Assembly (NCBI GenBank): GCA_021780415.1
Contig: JAJXYW010000006.1
Coordinates: forward strand, 1 to 22,490
Length of the DNA: 22,490 nt
DNA from: Acidobacteriota bacterium
GTDB taxonomy: Bacteria; Acidobacteriota; Terriglobia; Terriglobales; Acidobacteriaceae
Direction of reading: 5' to 3'
Shown: positions 1 through 7,632 of the stretch, in pieces
How positions within the stretch are numbered: position 1 is the first letter of the stretch
Layout: each line of letters begins with the position of its first letter
Made by a program: the position numbers and the translations under genes
The notes under the pieces: model-generated
Database searches by the model: none
The model's input: only the letters and a program-made list of their open reading frames with translations
Told to the model about the DNA's origin: nothing

Positions 1-803
1 CATTTCTCGATGATCGTCCTGGCCTCCTCTCCGTCTTCGAAAACATGCCGGTTCAAACACTCTGTCCTCAGCTTTCCGTTGAAGCTCTCGATGAACGGGT
101 TCTCCCACGGGCTTCCCGGCGTGATGAAGATCGTCTCGCACCCCTTGGCCCCCAACCAGGCCCTCACCTCCTTGGCGATGAACTCGGGGCCGTTGTCGCT
201 GCGGATGTGCTCCGGCGCTCCCCGCCTCGCCACCAGCCATTCCAGCGTGGAGAGCACCCGGCGGGCGGGCATGGCCCGCTCCACGCGGATGGCCAAGGAT
301 TCGCGCGTGTACTCGTCCAGAACATTGAGGAGCCGAAGCTTGCGTCCGCCCTCCGTCCGGTCCTCCATGAGGTCGTACGTCCACACGTGGTTCGGCCGCT
401 ACGCTTTCTTCAGGACCTCGCCCTTCGGCCCGCACCACCGCTTGCGAGGGCTCCTGCGCGGCTGCTGCAGCCCCTCCGCCTTCCAGAGCCTGTGAATCCG
501 CTTCTTGTTCGCCATCACGCCCTCCCGGCGCAGGAGATACGTGATCTGCGCGCACCCGTACGCCCGGTGATCGAGGGCCAGCCGCCGGATGCGTGCCCGA
601 AGCTCCGCCTCGAGCTCCTTCAGCCGGTGCAGCTGCTCCCGGTCGAGCCCCCGGTACTTCTCCCGCCACCGGTACACCGTCGCCTCCGACACCTCATACC
701 GCCGGCACACCTCCGCGATCCCCGTGCCAGACTCCACCTCCCGAAGAATCCCGATGATCTGCTCTTCCGTGTATCGCTTCTTCTTCATAATCCGGTTCTC
801 CAT
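1..803 (-). pseudogene. IS3-family transposase, orfA-orfB fused by deletion and broken by TAG
   Basis: IS3 transposases carry out DDE-type DNA transposition. Reading the minus strand from ATG 803 (alternative ATG 788), residues about 6-55 form the OrfA helix-turn-helix domain ([17 protein letters not shown], then [16 protein letters not shown]). The sequence jumps after LKELEAE directly to [16 protein letters not shown], which belongs to the middle of OrfB; the usual OrfA C-terminus and OrfB N-terminus are missing, an apparent in-frame deletion. A TAG at 399-401 then interrupts the frame after [10 protein letters not shown]. The same frame continues with [22 protein letters not shown] and [17 protein letters not shown], the rve integrase core with the D, D and E catalytic residues, to the window edge. 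It is a clear pseudogene, because TAG ends several intact genes here and is not reassigned. Confidence 0.85.
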
Positions 804-860
804 CCACCATCCTACCGGATCCTCTCATTCCACTTGGACCAGTTTTCGGGGGGGAGGTCA
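1..860 (-). mobile_element. Degenerate IS3-family insertion sequence (partial)
   Basis: The minus strand holds an IS3-type transposase remnant running from about 803 to the window edge. One terminus can be read. On the minus strand, sequence starting at 860 begins TGACCTCCCCCCCGAAAACT, the TGA-plus-C-run form typical of IS3-group inverted repeats. Downstream of that point on the plus strand an SDR coding frame resumes immediately at 861, which supports 860 as the junction. The other end, its inverted repeat and any target-site duplication lie outside the window. The transposase carries an internal deletion and a nonsense codon, so the element is probably dead unless helped in trans. Confidence 0.8.
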
Positions 861-1103
861 GACTTCACCGGCCCCGTCAACCTCGGCAACCCGAATGAGA
901 TTACTATTCTGGATCTGGCCGAGAAGGTCATCGCCCTCACCGGCAGTGCTTCCAAGATTGAGCCCCGCCCCCCCGCGCCCGATGACCCCGCCCAGCGCAA
1001 GCCCGACATCTGCCTGGCGCGCAATACATTCAGGTGGGAACCCGAGGTGCCCCTCCAACGGGGCCTCCAGAAGACCATTGAGTATTTTAGGGAGAGAACG
1101 TAA
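861..1103 (+). pseudogene. UDP-glucuronate decarboxylase-like SDR, C-terminal stub cut by IS
   Basis: Eighty residues remain, from [20 protein letters not shown] through [19 protein letters not shown] to [20 protein letters not shown]. This matches the C-terminal substrate-binding end of extended SDR enzymes of the UDP-glucuronate decarboxylase (UXS) and dTDP-glucose 4,6-dehydratase group. The P-DDP-QRKPDI pattern favours UXS, which makes UDP-xylose from UDP-glucuronate. The NAD-binding Rossmann half and the YxxxK catalytic site are absent, replaced at 861 by the IS terminus. The frame runs uninterrupted to TAA at 1101-1103. The stub has no start of its own and should be non-functional unless the 5' half persists elsewhere. 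Family is fairly sure; exact substrate is inference. Confidence 0.8.
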
Positions 1104-1228
1104 CACCTGATGATTCCGCTGGCCCGCCCATGGCGAGAGGCCAAACCTAGAGGGAGCAAGGCCTTGGCCGGCCGTGTGTTGGGAACTGGCGCGCCGAGCC
1201 CTAAAGGGGCAAAGGAGAAAACCCCACG
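1104..1228 (+). promoter_or_regulatory. Leader of the FkbM gene with ribosome binding site
   Basis: This 125-base gap separates the SDR stub from the first intact gene. An AGGAG Shine-Dalgarno lies at about 1213-1217, before ATG 1229. No convincing -35/-10 pair, riboswitch or terminator could be read. If the operon's original promoter lay upstream of the SDR gene, the IS has separated it from the genes downstream; that is inference. Confidence 0.4.
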
Positions 1229-2023
1229 ATGTGGATCACGAAAATCCTGACAGAGATAAAACCAATAAGAAGGGTTCTGCGCCCAATCGCTGCACGTTGG
1301 CCCTGGCCTCTCCCTGCAAGGCTAAACGACGGAACCATTCTGTATGTGGATCTTCGTTCGGCAATCGGTCGCGGAATACTGATGAAGGGCGAATTCGATC
1401 ATGAGGTTTGGACAGCGATTGAGCCGTCTCTATCACCAGGCGACACTTTCTTGGACATCGGCTGCAACATTGGCTATTATGCCGTGCTAGCGGCCAAGAA
1501 AGTAGGGCCATCGGGAGAAGTGCATGCCTTTGACGTGGATCCCCGTCCTCTGAGATGCTTGCAGAAGACCCTCACGAGGAACCAGCTTTACAACGTCATT
1601 ATTCACCCTTACGCGATTGGTGAGGCGGCGGGCGTTAGCAGTTTGATCACCAGCGCAGAATCGGGTATCACGCGGTTAAGCGCGGGGCACAATGGTCCAC
1701 AGTTTCCCGTCCTGAATCTGGATGCTTGGGCGGAGTACTTTAAGAATAGGCCAGTATCGGCGGTGAAGGTGGATGTGGAAGGGCATGACGAAGAGGTCCT
1801 GCGGGGGGCATCGGCCATTCTGAGGCGGCATAGGCCGGTTGTTGTCTCCGAAGGCAACCCAATTCCTGATTATTCCGAGAAGGAAGAGGTGTCAGCCCGG
1901 ATTCGCGAGTTCATGGTTGGACTTCGCTACAAGGTCAGGCCTATCGAGGGAGCTATTAACCAAGACATGCTCTTCGACCCTTTGTGCCAGCCGGATGAGA
2001 CCGCTGGTGCCGGGTCCGCATAA
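1229..2023 (+). CDS. FkbM family methyltransferase (first of two)
   Basis: FkbM-type enzymes are SAM-dependent methyltransferases; in polysaccharide loci they are usually taken to O-methylate sugars. The 264-residue product has the SAM-binding motif LDIGCNIGYY at residues 75-84, the acidic strand HAFDVDP at 99-105, and the FkbM signature KVDVEGHDEEVLRGA at 180-194. No signal peptide or membrane segment is evident, so it should act in the cytoplasm. ATG 1229 has a good AGGAG eight to twelve bases upstream. The gene is less GC-rich by eye than the glycosyltransferases from 4014 onward and is followed after 72 bases by a second FkbM gene. Acceptor sugar and position cannot be told from sequence; methylation of a lipid or peptide is a less likely alternative. 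Confidence 0.88.
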   Translation: MWITKILTEIKPIRRVLRPIAARWPWPLPARLNDGTILYVDLRSAIGRGILMKGEFDHEVWTAIEPSLSPGDTFLDIGCNIGYYAVLAAKKVGPSGEVHAFDVDPRPLRCLQKTLTRNQLYNVIIHPYAIGEAAGVSSLITSAESGITRLSAGHNGPQFPVLNLDAWAEYFKNRPVSAVKVDVEGHDEEVLRGASAILRRHRPVVVSEGNPIPDYSEKEEVSARIREFMVGLRYKVRPIEGAINQDMLFDPLCQPDETAGAGSA

Positions 2024-2095
2024 CCTTGAGATTAGCGATATTTCCGGTGACCAGAGGCACCTTGCCCCGCGTGTGCAAACTTTGTGGAGCTTACG

Positions 2096-2950
2096 ATGTG
2101 GGTTGAAGGAAATAGATTATTGGCTAAGCGATTGCCGCGCGTCCATAAGATGCTCAAAAGAACTGTTCGTCCTTTCTTGAACTTGAGGATGTTCCCCCCG
2201 GTCCCGAAGTTCTTGCGAGGAAGGTTTGTTTTGATGCATCCAACCTACATAGCCTCCCCGGTATGCGAGCCCAAGGTGCAGGCGTGGCTGGAGGCAAATT
2301 TGGCGAAACGCGCGGTCTTCTTTGATGTCGGTGCCTATCATGGAGTTCACACCATGTTGGGATCGCGCTTAACAGGCCGCGGGGGGTGGGTAGTGGCGTT
2401 CGAGCCATCGCCCCCGAACCTGGAGCGACTTCGCTACCACCTTCGCATGAACCTTATGCGAAACGTTGAAGTCGTAGCTTGCATTGTAGGGCAGACAACG
2501 GAGACGGAGGCCGACTTCTGGATGGTGGACGAGGGTGTGAGTTCCAGCAACTCGGCAGCGTTTGGATCCCTGGAGACAATTCCGAGGATGGAGGGATCAA
2601 GTCTGGTTAAGGTTAAGCTGCCGAGTGTTTCCTTAGATGACTTTCACAGACGGTCTGGCTTGACCCCGGACGTCATCAAGATCGACGTAGAAGGGTTTGA
2701 GGTGCAAGTTATTCGAGGCGCCTCCCACTTGCTCAGGGAACATCGCCCGCTTCTCATTCTCGCCGTCCACCCGTTTTGGCTGCCGCCCGGTGATACCCCC
2801 AATAGCCTTATGCATCTGTTGGAAGTGCATGGGTATGAAGCGTATGACGACAATGGCCTGTTAGTCGAAACACTGGATTTTGACGAGTATCTGTTGGTCC
2901 CAAGAGAGCGCTGCTCCGAAACGTTGGTGACAGGAGGTACGGCAGGATGA
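2096..2950 (+). CDS. FkbM family methyltransferase (second of two)
   Basis: This 284-residue protein is a second SAM-dependent FkbM enzyme. It has FFDVGAYHGVHT at residues 75-86, the acidic strand VAFEPSPPN at 100-108, and KIDVEGFEVQVIRGA at 195-209. ATG 2096 is preferred over GTG 2084 because GGAG at 2086-2089 sits six bases before the ATG and would lie inside the gene with the earlier start. The stop overlaps the next gene as ATGA (2947-2950), implying translational coupling. It is only distantly similar to the first FkbM protein outside the motifs, so the two probably modify different positions or sugars rather than being a recent duplicate. Cytoplasmic; substrate unknown. Confidence 0.87.
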   Translation: MWVEGNRLLAKRLPRVHKMLKRTVRPFLNLRMFPPVPKFLRGRFVLMHPTYIASPVCEPKVQAWLEANLAKRAVFFDVGAYHGVHTMLGSRLTGRGGWVVAFEPSPPNLERLRYHLRMNLMRNVEVVACIVGQTTETEADFWMVDEGVSSSNSAAFGSLETIPRMEGSSLVKVKLPSVSLDDFHRRSGLTPDVIKIDVEGFEVQVIRGASHLLREHRPLLILAVHPFWLPPGDTPNSLMHLLEVHGYEAYDDNGLLVETLDFDEYLLVPRERCSETLVTGGTAG

Positions 2951-4011
2951 CGAAAGTGGGGTGCCGACGGGAGCTGCGCATCCTCCAAATCGTGAATCCC
3001 GTGATTCCTGTGCCCCCCACTCACCACGGGGGGGTTGAGCGCATAGCTGACGGGCTTATTGCAGGGCTCTTGAAACGGGGCCACCGTGTGACTCTAGCAG
3101 CGCACCCCGATTCAGGGGCGCCCGCAGAAAAGTGGCCGTTGGCCTCGGCACTGCCACCGTCGCGGCCCCGGCCGTGTCGCGATCTGTTGAGATTGTCAGC
3201 CCTACTAAGAGCGGAGCCCTTCGACATCGTCCATAACCATGGGCGTCTGCTCTACTTGCTTCCACTATCAGCACGGAACATACCGAGAGTACAGACCTTT
3301 CACTTGGTGATCAACCCTCGAACCCAGGCGCGCCTGAAGCAGTTGCGGATGCTCTGCGGAAAGAAATTATGCTGTGTCTCTGTCAGCGATCAGCAACGGC
3401 ATGAGTTAGACCATGATGGGGCGTGGGAGACCGTCTACAATGGCATCGCACTAGATCGGTATCATTTCCAGGCCAGCGTAGACGATAGGGCACCGCTCGT
3501 GTTTCTAGGGAGGGTTGAGCCTGATAAGGGCACAGACATCGCTATCCAAGTCGCGAAAGCCTCCCGGAGGCGGCTGATGATAGCGGGGCCCTACCATGGT
3601 GATCCAGGGGATTGGAGGGATTATTGGGAACAAATCATTTTGCCTCAAGTGGATGGACGGCAAGTGATCTACCTTGGGCCGGTGGATGACCAGCAGAAGA
3701 ATTCGCTATTGGGCAACTGTAGTGCGCTCTTGATGCCCGTCCAATGGGAGGAACCTTTTGGATTGGTCATGGCCGAAGCTCTGGCTTGCGGCACCCCTGT
3801 GATCGGTTTCGGAAGAGGTGCGATTCCAGAGGTAATAAGCCATGGTGAGACCGGATTTGTCTGCCGGACTGTCGGTGATATGGTTGACGCTGTGGGAGCG
3901 ATTTCAACTCTGTCGCGCGAGGCTTGCCGAAAGCGGTGCGAAAGGCTTTTCAGCGAGGAAGTGATGGTAAAGGCCTATGAGTCCCTATATTTTCGCCTAG
4001 CCGGAGCTTAG
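2947..4011 (+). CDS. Glycosyltransferase family 4 (GT-B), paralogue of the next gene
   Basis: This is a retaining GT-B glycosyltransferase of the GT4 kind (354 aa), expected to add one sugar from a nucleotide donor to the lipid-linked repeat unit on the cytoplasmic membrane face. The acceptor-side domain begins with LRILQIVNPVIPVPP and the GGVERIA loop at residues 28-34. The donor domain has PLVFLGRVEPDKGTDIAI at 183-200 and the EX7E motif E269 to E277 (EPFGLVMAE), followed by ALACGTPVIGF. It starts within the preceding stop (ATGA) and ends two bases before the next gene. It closely resembles the protein at 4014 across its length, but its base composition is more balanced, which suggests separate origins. 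Donor sugar unknown. Confidence 0.88.
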   Translation: MTKVGCRRELRILQIVNPVIPVPPTHHGGVERIADGLIAGLLKRGHRVTLAAHPDSGAPAEKWPLASALPPSRPRPCRDLLRLSALLRAEPFDIVHNHGRLLYLLPLSARNIPRVQTFHLVINPRTQARLKQLRMLCGKKLCCVSVSDQQRHELDHDGAWETVYNGIALDRYHFQASVDDRAPLVFLGRVEPDKGTDIAIQVAKASRRRLMIAGPYHGDPGDWRDYWEQIILPQVDGRQVIYLGPVDDQQKNSLLGNCSALLMPVQWEEPFGLVMAEALACGTPVIGFGRGAIPEVISHGETGFVCRTVGDMVDAVGAISTLSREACRKRCERLFSEEVMVKAYESLYFRLAGA

Positions 4012-4013
4012 AG

Positions 4014-5066
4014 GTGCTTCGATTGTTGCTCACGGTGGATCCGGAAATCCCGGTCCCCCCCAACGGATATGGCGGCATCGAGCGCATCGTGGCCATGCTG
4101 GAGCGGCGGCTCGTGGAGAGGGGGCACGAGGTGTTTCTCCTGGCGCATGCCGGCTCCAAGCCAACGGGGAGGCTCATACCCTACGTCGGGCGGGCGAGCC
4201 AGTCGCGGCTGGATACGTTACGGCACATGCTCCAAGTGTGGAAAGCCTGCCGGGACCACCGGCCCGACGTCGTCCACAGCTTCGGGCGATTGGCCTATCT
4301 TCTGCCGATCTTGCCTGGGCGCACCCTCAAGGTGCAGAGCTACCAACGTGAGGTGTCGCGCCGGAGCGTGGTGTGGGGACGGCGCCTCTCGCGAGGCACC
4401 CTGCTCTTCACGGCGTGCAGCGCCGACTGCGCGAGAACGGCCGGAGACGGCGGCGAGTGGCACCCCATCTTCAACGGGGCGCCCGAGGACCTCTTCACGC
4501 CCACCGAGACCGTCCCACCCGATGCGCCGCTGGTCTTCTTGGGGCGCTTGGAACGGATCAAGGGACCGCACACCGCCATGCGCGTCGCGCAAGCGAGCGG
4601 CCGCAAACTGGTGCTGGCCGGTAACGTACCGTCGCTTCCTGGGGCGCAAGCCTTTTTCGACAAAGAGATCGCCCCGCACCTGGACGGGGAGCGCATCGTC
4701 TATGTGGGGCCGGTGGATGACGCGCAGAAGAACGATCTGCTCGGACGAGCCGCTGCGTTCCTCATGCCCATCGAATGGCGCGAGCCCTTCGGCATCGTCA
4801 TGGCCGAGGCCCTCGCCTGCGGCACGCCGGTCCTCGGTTTCCCGCTGGGCTCCGTGCCCGAGGTGGTGCGAGATGGTGTCAACGGCTTCCTCTGCTCCAA
4901 CGTAGAGGAGATGGTGCAAGCCGTGGGCAAGATCGGCACTCTGTCGCGTGCCGCGTGCCGCCGCGATTTCGAGGAGCGCTTCTCGGACCGCGTGCTGGTC
5001 GAGCAGTATGAGGCGCTGTACCAGGACGGATTGGACAGAATCTCGAAGCGGCTTTCGAAGGGGTAG
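4014..5066 (+). CDS. Glycosyltransferase family 4 (GT-B), paralogue of the preceding gene
   Basis: This 350-residue GT4 protein starts at GTG 4014, two bases after the previous stop, with the GGAG of the upstream gene's last codons as a possible ribosome binding site. Shared features with the protein at 2947 include PEIPVPPNGYGGIERI at residues 10-25, PLVFLGRLERIKGP at 172-185, VYVGPVDDAQKNDLLG at 229-244, and EX7E at E257 and E265 (EPFGIVMAEALACGTP). The likeness extends to the C-terminal GTLSRAACRR segment, so these are true paralogues and not just fold relatives. It should transfer a sugar to the growing lipid-linked oligosaccharide. Codon use is strongly GC-rich, unlike its neighbour. Donor and linkage are not predictable. 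Confidence 0.88.
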   Translation: MLRLLLTVDPEIPVPPNGYGGIERIVAMLERRLVERGHEVFLLAHAGSKPTGRLIPYVGRASQSRLDTLRHMLQVWKACRDHRPDVVHSFGRLAYLLPILPGRTLKVQSYQREVSRRSVVWGRRLSRGTLLFTACSADCARTAGDGGEWHPIFNGAPEDLFTPTETVPPDAPLVFLGRLERIKGPHTAMRVAQASGRKLVLAGNVPSLPGAQAFFDKEIAPHLDGERIVYVGPVDDAQKNDLLGRAAAFLMPIEWREPFGIVMAEALACGTPVLGFPLGSVPEVVRDGVNGFLCSNVEEMVQAVGKIGTLSRAACRRDFEERFSDRVLVEQYEALYQDGLDRISKRLSKG

Positions 5067-5071
5067 GCTGC

Positions 5072-6349
5072 TTGGCCAAGATTTGCATCATCACGCCGGA
5101 CCATCTCGCCGTGTCTTCGCGCACGGTCAAGGAGGCAGACGCCCTTCGCCAGGCCGGTCACGAGGTCGTCGTGGTCTTTGGCCGGGGGCCGGCCCCTCAG
5201 GCCGAGGTTTACGACGCTCACCTTCTGCGCCGCCGCGTGTGGCGCGCCGAGGCCGTTCCTTGGGGCCGAGAACATCACCCATGCCGGTGGTTAGCCACCG
5301 GGTTGCGGCAGCACGTTAGCCGGATAGCTTGGCGCGGATGGCCCGTGGTGCCATTCGCGGCCCAGACCCTGGGCCGCGTCTATCCGGAACTGGCCCGAAA
5401 GGCGGCTGATCAGCGAGCCGAACTTTACATCGGCCATTTCTCTGCAGGTCTTGCGGCCGCAGGATGGGCTGCCCGCCGTACGGGTGCCCTTCTCGCCTTC
5501 GACGCGGAAGATTTCCACCTGGGAGAAGGGGCGCCAACGACCCTCCAGCGCGCCATCGGTGCGATCCAGGACCGCTACCTGCCCGGTTGTGCGTATGTCT
5601 CCTCCTCATCCGAGGCCATTGGCGCCGAGCTGAAGGCCCTCTACCCCGCCCTTCGGCCCATCACGCTCTACAACGTCCCGGCGCTCGACGATTTCCCGGC
5701 GGGTACCGCCGCCGGAGCTTCACGCAACCCAGGGCTTCTTTCGCTCTACTGGGTCTCGCAAACGATCGGCCTGGACCGCGGGCTCCAAGACGCCATCCGG
5801 GCCATGGCGCTTTTGGAGAAGCCCGTGGAGTTGCACCTTCGGGGCACGTGCGCGGCCGGAATGGAGAAGGAACTGCGGTCCCTCGCGTCAGGCCTTGAGG
5901 TGGAGGCCTCGCTGCACTTTCATCCTCGGTTGCCGCCGTGGGAGCTGCCCGCCGACGCCGCCCAGCACGACGTGGGGCTGGCGCTGGAACAACCGGTGTC
6001 GTTGAACCGCGACCTCTGTGCCACCATCAAGCTCTTCGTCTATCTCTCGGCCGGCCTTGCCATCGTGGCCACCGCGACCACCGGCCAGCGGGAGGTGCTT
6101 TCGCAGGCACCCGCGGCGGGGGCGCTTTACCCTCCTGGCGATCACGTGGCCCTGGCGGCAATCCTCCGCCGCTGGCAGGAGGAGCCCGAAGCCCTGGCCG
6201 AGGCCAGGCGGGCCTCCCTGGACGCGGCGCGAACGCGGTTCAATTGGGAGAGGGAGAGCCGAAAGCTGATGGCGGTGGTTGAAGAGGTATTGCAAGGGGG
6301 AAAGAGGGGCGACATGAGCGGTGCCAACCAGGGGATGAAGATTCCATGA
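5072..6349 (+). CDS. Glycosyltransferase, GT4-like
   Basis: This 425-residue protein begins at TTG 5072, five bases after the upstream stop, with the ICIITPDHLAVSSRT Rossmann strand right at the start. The N-terminal domain includes LRQAGHEVVVVFGRGP and YIGHFSAGLAAAGWAARRTGALLAFDAEDFH at about residues 116-146, a DAEDFH pattern seen in GT4-like proteins. The C-terminal domain has LYWVSQTIGLDRGLQDAIRA at about 227-246 and the donor-site region ICATIKLFVYLSAGLAIVAT-like at about 310-335. A classical EX7E is not obvious, so retaining chemistry is assumed from fold only. The stop overlaps the next start (ATGA). Likely one sugar transfer in repeat-unit assembly; specificity unknown. Confidence 0.72.
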   Translation: MAKICIITPDHLAVSSRTVKEADALRQAGHEVVVVFGRGPAPQAEVYDAHLLRRRVWRAEAVPWGREHHPCRWLATGLRQHVSRIAWRGWPVVPFAAQTLGRVYPELARKAADQRAELYIGHFSAGLAAAGWAARRTGALLAFDAEDFHLGEGAPTTLQRAIGAIQDRYLPGCAYVSSSSEAIGAELKALYPALRPITLYNVPALDDFPAGTAAGASRNPGLLSLYWVSQTIGLDRGLQDAIRAMALLEKPVELHLRGTCAAGMEKELRSLASGLEVEASLHFHPRLPPWELPADAAQHDVGLALEQPVSLNRDLCATIKLFVYLSAGLAIVATATTGQREVLSQAPAAGALYPPGDHVALAAILRRWQEEPEALAEARRASLDAARTRFNWERESRKLMAVVEEVLQGGKRGDMSGANQGMKIP

Positions 6350-7632
6350 AAAAGGTCCTCATCGTTGCTCCGCACTTTGTTCCCAGCAATCTGGCCGGTG
6401 TCCACCGTAGCCGTCTGCTTTCTCTTCATCTCAAGGAGTTCGGCTGGGAGCCGGTGATCGTGACGGTTCACCATCGGTTTTACGAGGAAAAGCTGGACTG
6501 GGAGCTGGCGAAGTTGGTGCCCGAGGCGCTGCGCATCGAGCGGGTGGCGGCCCTGCCGACGAAGCCCATCCGTTTGGTGGGCGATGTCGGCATTCGCGGC
6601 TTCGTGCCCGTGCTGGCGCGCATCGTCCGCCTCGCGCGGCGGGAGAAAGCTGACTTCCTCTACATCACGATTCCCTCCAACTATGCCGCCTTGCTGGGCC
6701 GTCCGGCGCGGCTCTTGACGGGTATCCCCTACGGCATCGACTACATCGACCCATGGGTGACGCCCCCTCTGCCCGGGGAGGGCCGCTGGAGCAAGGCGCG
6801 GATTAGCCAACGCCTCGCTCGCCTGTTGGAGCCGGTGGCGGTCAAGGGGGCCAGCCTCATCACGGGGGTGGCCGAGCGCTACTACGGAGGGGTCCTCGAA
6901 CGAAATCCCCGCCTCAAGCAACAGGCCGTCACGGCGGCCATGCCCTACGGGGCCGATGCCCAAGACAACGAGGTGGCCCGCTCACTGGGCCTTGCCACGC
7001 CCCTCTTTGAGGATGGCTTCATGGGCTTTCGGCTCATGTACGCCGGCGCCATGCTCCCGAGGGCCTATGCACCGCTGGAGGCGCTGATGGGGGCCGTACG
7101 AGGCGCGAAGGATGCCTTCGGCGACGCGCGCCTGCATTTCATTGGGACGGGCAAGCGGCCGGATGACCCGCAGGGCTTCAACATCAAGCCCCTGGCCGAG
7201 CGCTACGGCCTGTGGGGGACCGCAGTGACGGAAGACCCGGCCCGCATCGGCTACATGCAGGTGCTGGCCCACCTGGAGGCCTCCGATGCCGTCTTTGTCC
7301 TGGGCAGTACGGAGCCCCACTACACTCCTTCCAAGGTCTTCCAGGCGGTCCTGTCCCGCAAGCCCATCTTCGCGGTGTTGCACCAGGCGAGCACGGCGGT
7401 CTCGGTCATCCGGGAAACAGGGGCGGGGATGGTGCTGACCTTCAGGGGAGAGGAGGATATGGCCACGATCCGCGAAGGTTTCGTGCCGGCTTTCAAGGAG
7501 TTCCGCCGCTTCTGCGAGGGGTTCGATCCTGACCAGGTGGACATGGCACGCTTCGAAGCTTACTCAGCCCGGAACATGGCTAGGACTCTTGCCCAAGCCC
7601 TGGATGAGGCGCTGGAGAGGGCCCGTGGGTAG
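6346..7632 (+). CDS. Glycosyltransferase, GT-B fold (GT4-like)
   Basis: The 428-residue product opens with KKVLIVAPHFVPSNLAGVHR, the typical first strand and loop of GT-B transferases that bind long acceptors. A middle segment TGIPYGIDYIDPWVTP (about residues 126-141) resembles the acceptor-domain motif of the FRD/DPW type seen in related polysaccharide transferases. The donor domain includes MYAGAMLPRAYAPLEALMGA (about 231-250), LHFIGTGKRP, and YTPSKVFQAVLSRKPIFAVL at about 325-344, where an SKVF-Y-A-KP pattern replaces the common EX7E stretch. The start overlaps the previous stop by four bases, and the end overlaps the next gene by eight. Cytoplasmic, probably membrane-associated; specificity unknown. 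Confidence 0.72.
   Translation: MKKVLIVAPHFVPSNLAGVHRSRLLSLHLKEFGWEPVIVTVHHRFYEEKLDWELAKLVPEALRIERVAALPTKPIRLVGDVGIRGFVPVLARIVRLARREKADFLYITIPSNYAALLGRPARLLTGIPYGIDYIDPWVTPPLPGEGRWSKARISQRLARLLEPVAVKGASLITGVAERYYGGVLERNPRLKQQAVTAAMPYGADAQDNEVARSLGLATPLFEDGFMGFRLMYAGAMLPRAYAPLEALMGAVRGAKDAFGDARLHFIGTGKRPDDPQGFNIKPLAERYGLWGTAVTEDPARIGYMQVLAHLEASDAVFVLGSTEPHYTPSKVFQAVLSRKPIFAVLHQASTAVSVIRETGAGMVLTFRGEEDMATIREGFVPAFKEFRRFCEGFDPDQVDMARFEAYSARNMARTLAQALDEALERARG

Noticed and set aside
399..401. TAG readthrough or recoded TAG in the transposase
   Set aside because: TAG ends several intact genes here (for example at 4011, 5066, 7632), so it is an ordinary nonsense mutation.
45..1103. Plus-strand open frame of 352 codons reaching into the SDR stub
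   Set aside because: Its first 800 bases are antisense to the IS transposase; only the part from 861 is homologous to a known protein.
7589..7624. Upstream TTG start for the glycosyltransferase at 7625
   Set aside because: The added residues are read from the end of the preceding gene and the Shine-Dalgarno lies downstream of that start.
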